Shown here: positions 1-5,420 of the stretch, piece after piece
How positions within the stretch are numbered: position 1 is the stretch's first letter
How the letters are laid out: each line of letters opens with the position of its first letter
NCBI GenBank assembly: GCA_030429975.1
Contig: JAUIGB010000005.1
Coordinates: 1-50,438 of the forward strand
Source: a bacterium
GTDB lineage: Bacteria > Patescibacteriota > Saccharimonadia > Saccharimonadales > Saccharimonadaceae
DNA: 50,438 nucleotides
Direction of reading: 5' to 3'
The notes under the pieces: model-generated
Seen by the model: the letters and a program-made list of their open reading frames with translations, nothing else
Told to the model about the DNA's origin: nothing
Database searches by the model: none
Position numbers and translations under genes: made by a program

Positions 1-192
1 CACGAGGAGGACAAGGACCTTTCCTGTGGCGGGTGCATGAACGAATCAGGCTTGTCCGTGAAAATGGGTCTCAAGGGCATGCCGAAGGTCGCCGAAGATG
101 TCATGGTTGCTCGCGATATTGAGTTGGCATTGGCCACCGGTGCACGAGCACATTTTTGTCATGTTTCAACTGCGGACATATGCCGGCAATGA
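1..192 (+). pseudogene. pyrC: Dihydroorotase fragment (both ends missing)
   Basis: Frame 1 reads a dihydroorotase-like segment containing GLKGMPKVAEDVMVARDIEL and ending in HVSTAD, then a TGA at 190-192. The family uses this region around the conserved H-V-S-T-A metal-site motif to cyclise carbamoyl-aspartate in pyrimidine synthesis. Upstream sequence lies outside the window, and homology stops right after HVSTA, so the C-terminal third is missing. Codons are GC-rich at third positions, unlike the core genes here. The fragment runs head-on into the truncated MFS gene. It is either a chimeric contig end or a deletion/insertion scar. The family call is confident; native origin is doubtful. Confidence 0.75.
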
Positions 193-754
193 CTACAAAA
201 ACTATGATAGCTACAGGGACATTAATCCAGAATGTCCAGCGCCAATCAGTAGTTGCCCCTAGCAATGTGTGACCTTCGGTTAGCCAACCACCCAGTAATG
301 GGCCGACCAGTGACGCCAGACCAAAAACCGCACCAAAAAATCCTTGCCATCGACTACGTTCTCGCGCGGCGAACAGGTCGCCGATAATCGTAAAGGCGTT
401 TGCTGTGATTATTCCGCCACCTATACCCTGTATCGCTCGCCATATGACTAAAGCCTCTATATTGCCGGCTAAGCCTGAAAATAGAGAACCAAGTCCAAAG
501 ATAGTTACGCCGATGAGTAACATAATTCGTCTACCGAACAAATCAGACAGCTTACCCGCGATGGGCACGGTAATCGTTGTCGTCAACAGGTATGCGGTCA
601 CTATCCAGCTAAGTGAATCAAACGCGTTAAAATCCTCGACTATCCTACCGAGGGCAGTGGCTATAATAGTCTGGTCGAGCGCTACCAAAAACAAGCTGGC
701 CATGACGGACAGCATGATGATTATTTTTGAGCGCAATGTTAAGTTATGATGCAC
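101..754 (-). pseudogene. Truncated MFS multidrug exporter (DHA2, 14-TM type)
   Basis: The first roughly 190 residues are a DHA2/EmrB-QacA-like drug:proton antiporter. TM1 contains ALDQTIIATALG, followed by the loop signature GKLSDLFGRR, the motif WRAIQGIGGG and motif C near GLASLVGPLLGGWL. Full-length members have about 450-500 residues and 14 TM segments. Here homology ends after about six TM segments near base 180, where the other strand becomes dihydroorotase, so the last 25 or so residues are antisense read-through. The GTG start at 754 lies 21 bp after the AbrB gene's stop, suggesting a regulator-exporter operon. It cannot be functional as it stands. Confidence 0.8.
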
Positions 755-775
755 GAGATCGTGGCCCCTTATATT

Positions 776-1015
776 TTACTTATTCTGATTATTTTTGAGT
801 GAACGTATATTTTCCAGCTGTTCCGTCATGTGAGCTAGCATACCTTCGAGCATCTCTTCCTTCAGAAACACTATACCACCGGAATTCATGGCGCCAATTA
901 CATATAGTCTATCGCCAGTCTTTAACTCCAGTTCTTCGCGCGCATCTGCAGGTATAACAACCTGGCCCTTACTGCCGATAGTGGCGGTGCCATATAGTTT
1001 TTTGTTGTGTTGCAT
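776..1015 (-). CDS. AbrB/SpoVT-family transcriptional regulator
   Basis: About 79 residues with the AbrB swapped-hairpin signature near the N terminus: TIGSKGQVVIPADAREEL followed by KTGDRLYV. Such proteins dimerise and bind DNA as transition-state or local regulators, and the C-terminal 30 residues look helical. Two ATGs are available. The one at 1015 sits 9 nt from a GGAG Shine-Dalgarno, whereas the one at 1021 is only 3 nt from it, so 1015 is preferred. It is followed 21 bp downstream by the MFS exporter, so it probably controls that exporter and itself through the palindrome at 1029-1049. Confidence 0.85.
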   Translation of the reverse strand: MQHNKKLYGTATIGSKGQVVIPADAREELELKTGDRLYVIGAMNSGGIVFLKEEMLEGMLAHMTEQLENIRSLKNNQNK

Positions 1016-1028
1016 GTTCATCAGCTCC

Positions 1029-1067
1029 TTTTACTACATTGTAGTAAAAGTATGAAAAGTATGTCAA
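1029..1067 (-). promoter_or_regulatory. Promoter with embedded operator of the AbrB-MFS operon
   Basis: On the minus strand TTGACA (1062-1067) and TACAAT (1038-1043) are separated by 18 nt. A near-perfect palindrome at 1029-1049, arms TTTTACTACA and TGTAGTAAAA around one central base, contains the whole -10 box. A dimeric repressor bound here would block RNA polymerase directly. Autoregulation by the adjacent AbrB protein is an inference. Confidence 0.75.
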
Positions 1068-1092
1068 GTGTGTCGTGGGATTATTATCAGTG

Positions 1093-1539
1093 CTACTTTT
1101 CGCAAGCAGTTTTCAGGTCCACCAGGTCATTTCGTAGCTGTTTTTTGGTAGCACTTTTCATTAGCAGGAACATGATGTTCATGAAAAAGTTCGCCACAGG
1201 GTTGTCTACTGCGCAGTCAAATACCATCGCGACATCTGTCTTGCCGTCTTTTTCCGTGAACGTGTAATCCGTACGATATTTCGCGCCTCTCGAGTCGGCT
1301 TCAATTGTATAGCTTTTATTTTTTGTCAGTTCGCCTACCCACATTTCTTCGGTTGCCTCTTTGCCGAACATCGTGCGTGTTTCGCGCCATTTTGTCCCTG
1401 GGGCCATTTTGCTAGGGCCTTCGAGAACTTTGATTTTCGTGATCGCGGAAATATTTTTGTTCGCATTGTCTAGGTCGGTAAAGACTTTGAAGACTTCGCC
1501 CACCGGCGAGTTTATAGTGATTGTATCTATAATTTTCAT
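1093..1539 (-). CDS. SRPBCC (START-like) domain protein
   Basis: A 148-residue protein that starts with the typical SRPBCC opening (ITINSPVGEVFKVFTDLDN) and ends in a long amphipathic helix. Alternating beta strands with W-R-E-T and Y-T-I-E-A-D segments fit a polyketide-cyclase/activator-like hydrophobic-cavity fold. The fold usually binds a small lipid or aromatic ligand; the ligand here is unknown. TATACT lies 6 nt before the ATG, so the mRNA is probably leaderless. Its start overlaps the end of the next gene upstream by 4 bp (1536-1539), yet it has its own promoter-like box. Confidence 0.75.
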   Translation of the reverse strand: MKIIDTITINSPVGEVFKVFTDLDNANKNISAITKIKVLEGPSKMAPGTKWRETRTMFGKEATEEMWVGELTKNKSYTIEADSRGAKYRTDYTFTEKDGKTDVAMVFDCAVDNPVANFFMNIMFLLMKSATKKQLRNDLVDLKTACEK

Positions 1540-2006
1540 GGTTTTAGTATAACACTATCAAACCCGCGGAGTATTGACCGACCTAGTTCGCGGACTCGGG
1601 CGAACTTGGGTTGTGGTTGTTGTTCGGCTTTTGCGCTAGGTTGGCGACTGGCAAGGATTTTCGCCATTAGTTGATCGGCTGCTTGCTGGTAGGTCTGGCG
1701 CTGTAACTCGCTGATAGATTCGAACCTATCCAGAAATGTTTCCATGCCCTCGGGATTGAGTTCTTTTAGCTCTGCTAGCAGAGACGGGTTTGGCCAGCCG
1801 TTTTCATCGAGCGTATTTGATAGTCGTGCGCAAAAATCTTCGGAATATTCTGGTCCCAATTCGTTGGCGACTTCTGCCATTGCTTGACCAAAGGCCGAGG
1901 CGTTGTTGAGGTATTCGTCGGCCAAAGCTTCTGTTTGTTCGTACCAGTCGCCTACTCTGTCGGCAATTTGATTATAGTGTCGCGAAGCGGTCGGAGTCTC
2001 TGTCAT
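1536..2006 (-). CDS. Hypothetical helical protein, 156 aa
   Basis: Not recognised. The protein is acidic, almost entirely helix-forming, and has no TM segment or signal peptide. It is rich in Glu/Gln/Ala, and the last 35 residues are more basic. The start is supported by TATAAT ending 6 nt before the ATG with no Shine-Dalgarno. It overlaps the SRPBCC gene by 4 bp. Codon use matches the core genes of the window, so it is likely a real cytoplasmic protein of unknown function. Confidence 0.6.
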   Translation of the reverse strand: MTETPTASRHYNQIADRVGDWYEQTEALADEYLNNASAFGQAMAEVANELGPEYSEDFCARLSNTLDENGWPNPSLLAELKELNPEGMETFLDRFESISELQRQTYQQAADQLMAKILASRQPSAKAEQQPQPKFARVRELGRSILRGFDSVILKP

Positions 2007-2047
2007 GCCATGATTATACTCCCGTGTCCGTTGTGTTCAAAATGCTA

Positions 2048-2320
2048 CTATTTAGTTATTTGCAAATCGTATTTGTTTGCCACTTGTTGGGCGTTGATAC
2101 CGTTCGTGATATTGGTAAAACCTTGTTGGCGCAAGATATGCGATGATACGTTCGACCGACTGCCCGATACGCAATACAGAACTATCTCGGTGTCTTTTTC
2201 GACGCCGCTTAACTGGGGTGATCCTTCCATGATTTCGGAAGGTGGAATATTGATGGCGCCCATGACGTGACCGCGCTGATATTCGCTAGGTTCACGTACG
2301 TCGATGATTAACGGACTCAT
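2048..2320 (-). CDS. Single-domain rhodanese-like sulfurtransferase
   Basis: A 90-residue rhodanese domain: N-terminal LIIDVREPSEYQRGHV (CH2A-like), then the active-site loop CVSGSRS with catalytic Cys50. The length fits GlpE/PspE-type single-domain enzymes, which carry persulfide sulfur between thiol acceptors. The C-terminal residues GINAQQVANKYDLQITK replace the usual end of the domain. AGGAGG lies 4 nt before the ATG. No signal peptide is visible, so it is probably cytoplasmic. The sulfur acceptor is not indicated by neighbours. Confidence 0.88.
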   Translation of the reverse strand: MSPLIIDVREPSEYQRGHVMGAINIPPSEIMEGSPQLSGVEKDTEIVLYCVSGSRSNVSSHILRQQGFTNITNGINAQQVANKYDLQITK

Positions 2321-2401
2321 GATTCCTCCTAATTAACTATACATAGTATAGCATATGATACTTTTTAGAGGAGTGCCTCGTGGCCACGATACTAATAATT
2401 T

Positions 2402-3103
2402 TTATAACAAGTTTACCCAGGTAACTAGTAAGTCGCAGTATTCGTCCGCTAGTGCTTGCGTCGCGAGATTGTGTGGAGCGTCTGGCATGACCTCGTATTG
2501 CAGTTTGGATTTGTCTGCTACTGCGTCGGCGTAGTTTTGCGGTGTTTGGTGATGCACCACCGCGTCCGCGCCAGCCTCTACGATCTGAATTTTGCCGGTG
2601 AAATTGTGAATGGCCGTTAACGCCTGGTTTTGCGAGTGGGTCGTGGGTTGTGTGCGCCACTTTTTGACCGCGTCGTGGTCGTAATTTGCATGGGGCGTAT
2701 CATAGCCGTTGTCGGGATAGTTTGCTGGCACTCTGAACGACAGACAAGAAACGTCGCGTTTAGTCGTCAACATGCTGGCCGTATAGCCACCAAAGCTACT
2801 ACCTACTACACCAATTTGCATGTCGTCGCCTATTTGTTCGCGCAAATAGTCATAGGCTACGGTGGCGTCATGTATAAAGTCTGCTCTGCTAAAGTCGTTG
2901 ATTTCGCCTTCGCTATCGCCATTGCCACGCATGTCATACGTCAATGTCGCGTAACCCAGATCAGCCACCGCCTGCGCGGCCTGCAAGTTCTGGTGTCCTC
3001 GCCAACCCTGGATAAACAAAAAGCCACCCTTTAAATCGCCCTTCGGCAAAAATAAATTCCCCGCAAGTTTGTATCCGTCTGTTTGTAGGGTCACTTTGGT
3101 CAT
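2402..3103 (-). CDS. Alpha/beta hydrolase (prolyl-oligopeptidase-like esterase type)
   Basis: A 233-residue alpha/beta hydrolase with nucleophile elbow GSSFGG (Ser103), an oxyanion-region motif FIQGWRGH, a Y-D-M-R-G-N-G-D-S-E-G strand-turn typical of the DUF/BAAT esterase group, and a probable catalytic His in MPDAPHN near residue 213. The start at 3103 is chosen because TATAAT ends 6 nt upstream; the longer reading frame to 3166 would run into the divergent gene's promoter. No signal peptide is present, so it is probably a cytoplasmic esterase or peptidase. Substrate unknown. Confidence 0.8.
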   Translation of the reverse strand: MTKVTLQTDGYKLAGNLFLPKGDLKGGFLFIQGWRGHQNLQAAQAVADLGYATLTYDMRGNGDSEGEINDFSRADFIHDATVAYDYLREQIGDDMQIGVVGSSFGGYTASMLTTKRDVSCLSFRVPANYPDNGYDTPHANYDHDAVKKWRTQPTTHSQNQALTAIHNFTGKIQIVEAGADAVVHHQTPQNYADAVADKSKLQYEVMPDAPHNLATQALADEYCDLLVTWVNLL

Positions 3104-3141
3104 ATATTTATTATAAACTAGCAGCGTGTTAGTGTTGAGGT
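3104..3141. promoter_or_regulatory. Divergent promoter region
   Basis: This 38-bp gap between divergent genes contains a minus-strand TATAAT 6 nt before the hydrolase ATG and a plus-strand TATAAA about 25 nt before the ATG at 3142. The plus-strand gene also has a GAGG just upstream of its start. The two promoters overlap, so the two transcripts may compete. Confidence 0.5.
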
Positions 3142-3720
3142 ATGAAGGTAGTGCACAATAATACAAATACGAAAAAAAATCTAATTATCATAGCAATAGT
3201 TGCCGTCGCGGTTGTTGCGGGCTCTGTTCTGATTATGAACAGCAAAAGTAACGCAGAGTCCCAGTCGGCTGGCAACAATGAAGAATCTTTGCCAAAGTCG
3301 GTCTTTGCTTTTGATACGAATAGTGCGGAAGGTTGGCGAAAAGGTCCAAGTAACGCAACGTCACTGGCCCTATTTAGCAATAATCGTGAGTGTTTTGTCT
3401 CGGTAGAGCAAAAGGACGGCACGATTGATATGGAGTCGAGGCTGGAAAAAACTCAAGTTGATTTGGAAAAGGATGGCTATACTCGCCAATCGACCGGAAC
3501 CGTGGAGGTTGCGATGCAAGTAAACGGAGACAGCGAGTCCTATAAACTGCATAAATATGATGTTGCAGGAGACGGTGACGCGGGCAAGTTGTACGGCGGG
3601 CAAGAATTTGGATACGTACAGTTAGCGGATGGCTATATAGCGGTTCAAGGATATTGTGATAAAGCCGAGCAGTTGCCTGCCACGATACCTGCCCTGCAGG
3701 CGATATCTTATCAAGGCTGA
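3142..3720 (+). CDS. Membrane-anchored extracytoplasmic protein, 192 aa
   Basis: Residues about 13-32 (IIIAIVAVAVVAGSVLIM) form one N-terminal TM anchor after a short basic cytoplasmic tail. The remainder is a soluble domain of about 155 residues that should lie outside the membrane. No catalytic motif is recognised. The domain contains two Cys (NRECF and QGYCDK) that could form a disulfide. Small single-TM proteins of this shape are common in Saccharibacteria. Function unknown. Confidence 0.7.
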   Translation: MKVVHNNTNTKKNLIIIAIVAVAVVAGSVLIMNSKSNAESQSAGNNEESLPKSVFAFDTNSAEGWRKGPSNATSLALFSNNRECFVSVEQKDGTIDMESRLEKTQVDLEKDGYTRQSTGTVEVAMQVNGDSESYKLHKYDVAGDGDAGKLYGGQEFGYVQLADGYIAVQGYCDKAEQLPATIPALQAISYQG

Positions 3721-3769
3721 TATTTTTTGATACAAACTGTCAGCTAACCACAAGTGATATACTGACATC

Positions 3770-4108
3770 ATGATTCAGCTTTTCGTGACGCTTGTCGTGT
3801 ATGCCGTAGTAATCAGAACCGACACGGGTTTGGTCCCTAGGGTGTTATTGGCGGTTTTGATCCCGACATTAATCAACGTGGCGTTTAGGTACATATACAT
3901 CTCGGGCGGTGACTTCCCTTTGTTCCAGATATTCATGCTTCAAGACGGTATTATCTTGGCACTACAACTTGTCTTGGCGTATGTGATTTTCCGTGTGTTG
4001 GATCAAAAAGAAGATTCGTTGGTATCTTGGACTGTGATTGCCGTAGTAGGCTTTTTCGTGCTATATATCGTGGCACCCATGGCGGTTCTAGCTATGTTGT
4101 CTAAATAA
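3770..4108 (+). CDS. Four-TM small membrane protein
   Basis: A 112-residue, strongly hydrophobic protein with about four predicted TM helices: residues 2-16, 24-44, 55-76 and 88-110. A short charged loop (DQKEDS) separates TM3 and TM4. TATACT ends 6 nt before the ATG, so translation is probably from a leaderless mRNA. I do not recognise the family. It is followed by a 12-bp hairpin with a T-run at 4155-4185. Confidence 0.65.
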   Translation: MIQLFVTLVVYAVVIRTDTGLVPRVLLAVLIPTLINVAFRYIYISGGDFPLFQIFMLQDGIILALQLVLAYVIFRVLDQKEDSLVSWTVIAVVGFFVLYIVAPMAVLAMLSK

Positions 4109-4128
4109 GATTCTCCTCCCCTATTTTT

Positions 4129-4185
4129 TATAATACATATGTTTCTCCTTGGGGAAATCCATATGGATTTCCATATGGATTTTTT
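4129..4185 (+). promoter_or_regulatory. TATAAT box and 12-bp hairpin ahead of the structured RNA
   Basis: TATAAT lies at 4129-4134. A perfect 12-bp stem (4155-4166 with 4171-4182, loop ATTT) follows and ends in a run of T. It can act as the terminator of the gene at 3770-4108 or as the 5' hairpin of a transcript started at the TATAAT. The hairpin arms are themselves copies of the self-complementary word TCCATATGGA. Confidence 0.55.
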
Positions 4186-4208
4186 ACAGAGGTAAAATGG
4201 GGATTATT
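4171..4208 (+). repeat. 38-nt repeat, copy 1
   Basis: Matches 5079-5116 at 33 of 38 positions. It comprises the end of a short palindrome, a T6 run, the word ACRGAGGYAAAATGGG, and TTATT shortly after. Four of the five differences are transitions. The GAGG-4 nt-ATGGG part looks like a ribosome binding site, but the frames that follow are short (28 codons here, 7 at the other copy). Confidence 0.7.
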
Positions 4209-4520
4209 ATGCAACAAGTTGCAATTGTTCTTTGTTTCGGCAAAGAACCAAACCGACCGCATTTGAGTGGCAAATGCGGCTAAACCACCGGGGTGGCTTC
4301 AACTCGCCATGACTATACAAACAAAAATACCGGTCACAGAAGAACGCAAGCGGTCAGTCCCTATGATTTAGTTAATCGGGCTGACTTTGCTTCTGTGAAT
4401 TATTCCGGCATTTTTGCCTGTAAAGTCTTGGGGGCCTGCAGGTACCCCGGACCCCGTCGGCTATGCGCGAAACCCAAATTACACGGTTTTGCGCCTTAAA
4501 AGGATGAACCTTTGATCCCC
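4199..4520 (+). ncRNA. Large structured RNA candidate, copy A
   Basis: The region can fold almost completely. The ends close with GGGGATT (4199-4205) and GATCCCC (4514-4520), followed inward at the 3' side by a 5-bp arm (4499-4503/4509-4513). Two strong hairpins follow the 5' end (4227-4248, 8 bp; 4257-4279, 9 bp). A nested domain has GACT-A-TACA/TGTA-A-AGTC (4311-4319/4419-4427), AAAAATaCCGG/CCGGcATTTTT (4323-4333/4405-4415), TCACAGAAG/CTTCTGTGA (4334-4342/4390-4398) and GTCAGtCCC/GGGCTGAC (4353-4361/4378-4385). A GCGCGAAACC/GGTTTTGCGC hairpin (4465-4494) sits near the 3' end. A homologous sequence lies at 8895-9148 on the other strand with compensatory changes. It matches no RNA family I know: no tmRNA tag, no RNase P core, no SRP loop. 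One caveat is that a frame is open at 4293-4499. Confidence 0.6.
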
Positions 4521-4527
4521 TGCTCTG

Positions 4528-4797
4528 TTATTTTCGTTTTCTAACCAACCATGCCGTTATAGAAATTACCGATAGTATACCTAGTCCGACTAATCCATAC
4601 ATTATTGTGCGTTCTGTCGCTTTTTGCTCCTCTGATTTTATAGGTTCATCTGTAAATATCTCTACAGGAGCATTCTTGCCCCTGTCCTGGCGACTATCGG
4701 TTGTATCCTGTTGCATATATGCTGTTGTCGGCGAGATAAATGTCGCCACAAACATAATGACCGATATTATTACTATGCCTATGCCTATGCTTTTCAT
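4528..4797 (-). CDS. Two-TM small secreted/membrane protein, 89 aa
   Basis: The N-terminal 26 residues look like a signal peptide or TM (IGIVIISVIMFVATFISPTTAY). A short acidic and polar stretch follows (residues 27-62). The C terminus has a second TM (MYGLVGLGILSVISITAWLV) followed by VRKRK, like a cell-wall or membrane-retention tail, but no LPXTG-type sorting motif is visible. TATAGT lies about 11 nt before the ATG. Not recognised; probably a small envelope protein. Confidence 0.55.
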   Translation of the reverse strand: MKSIGIGIVIISVIMFVATFISPTTAYMQQDTTDSRQDRGKNAPVEIFTDEPIKSEEQKATERTIMYGLVGLGILSVISITAWLVRKRK

Positions 4798-5174
4798 ATA
4801 GTTAGTGTACTATACCCTGGTCTTTTGAATACGCGCAAATACTCCTGAGATTTATGTCAAATGCTATGAACAAACCGATGACAGGCTACCGTTTGCCTCA
4901 ACTCTTGTATAATAGGGTGATTCCTGCTGTGTGTTAATTGTTCACAGTAGCAAACCGGTCGTAACAACAACTATGACTGCTATCGCAATAACAGCGTATC
5001 TATTAATGCCATTGTGTGATTTTTTTAGCCATAAGCATATAATATCAGAACAGTAACGAAACCCGGTCCTGCGTGAATCCATGTGGATTTTTTACGGAGG
5101 CAAAATGGGACTTATTTACTATATTTAGAGTGACCCGTACTCTGCAGAGAGGAATAAAGGTCTAGCGTTACTCA
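4798..5174. other. Intergenic region with a second copy of the 38-nt repeat
   Basis: No convincing coding frame is seen. It contains a plus-strand TATAAT near 4907, an 8-bp hairpin (CTGCTGTG/CACAGTAG), the 38-nt repeat at 5079-5116, and a hairpin AGAGT/ACTCT further on. The order TATAAT, hairpin, repeat resembles the region in front of RNA copy A, but the sequence after the repeat is not visibly homologous to that RNA. Confidence 0.4.
5079..5116 (+). repeat. 38-nt repeat, copy 2
   Basis: Second copy of the repeat at 4171-4208. It is preceded by the palindrome AATCCATGTGGATT (5076-5089) and contains GGAGGCAAAATGGG. The frame from this ATG closes after seven codons, so it is not an ordinary gene start. 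Confidence 0.7.
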
Positions 5175-5348
5175 CTACTCACATACTACTGAATATTGTC
5201 CTCGTGAGTCAGTACGATCCCTACAGGACCACGATTCATTATTGTATGATGACCAGGTTATGTAGCCTAATATCGCCACAAAGAGTACAGTCAAAACAAT
5301 TATCCAAGCTATGAGTTTTTTGTTTTTAAAATATTTTACTTTTCCCAT
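5175..5348 (-). CDS. Small membrane protein, 57 aa
   Basis: An open frame too short for routine ORF cut-offs. It begins MGKVKYFKNKK, followed by one clear TM helix (residues 12-31, LIAWIIVLTVLFVAILGYI), then a polar tail with two Cys (WSCRDR and VVCE) that would lie outside the membrane. TATAAT (5356-5361) ends exactly 7 nt before the ATG, matching the leaderless spacing used by many genes in this window. Positive charges on the N-terminal side support an N-in topology. Function unknown. Confidence 0.6.
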   Translation of the reverse strand: MGKVKYFKNKKLIAWIIVLTVLFVAILGYITWSSYNNESWSCRDRTDSRGQYSVVCE

Positions 5349-5360
5349 ACCGTATATTAT

Positions 5361-5393
5361 ATCAAAAAGACCTTGTGCTTAGGTCCTTTTGAT
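5361..5393 (-). terminator. Bidirectional Rho-independent terminator
   Basis: A 12-bp stem made of ATCAAAAAGACC and GGTCCTTTTGAT (one G-U pair on the minus strand) around a 9-nt loop. It ends the metalloprotease transcript. Its far edge touches the TATAAT of the 57-residue gene, so termination and re-initiation are adjacent. Confidence 0.7.
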
Positions 5394-5420
5394 ATAGTTT
5401 TGACATGTATTGTTATGTAG

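Noticed and set aside
3104-3166. Longer N terminus of the alpha/beta hydrolase
   Set aside because: It would cover the divergent gene's promoter and start; a -10 box lies just before the ATG at 3103.
4341-4427. Integron attC-like recombination site
   Set aside because: GTTAATC is in the apical loop, not at the ends, and no integrase or paired R boxes were seen.
4199-4520. tmRNA (ssrA) as identity of RNA copy A
   Set aside because: The acceptor-like end lacks the G-U pair and CCA, the T-loop is wrong, there is no tag ending in A-L-A-A before a stop, and a second homologous copy exists.
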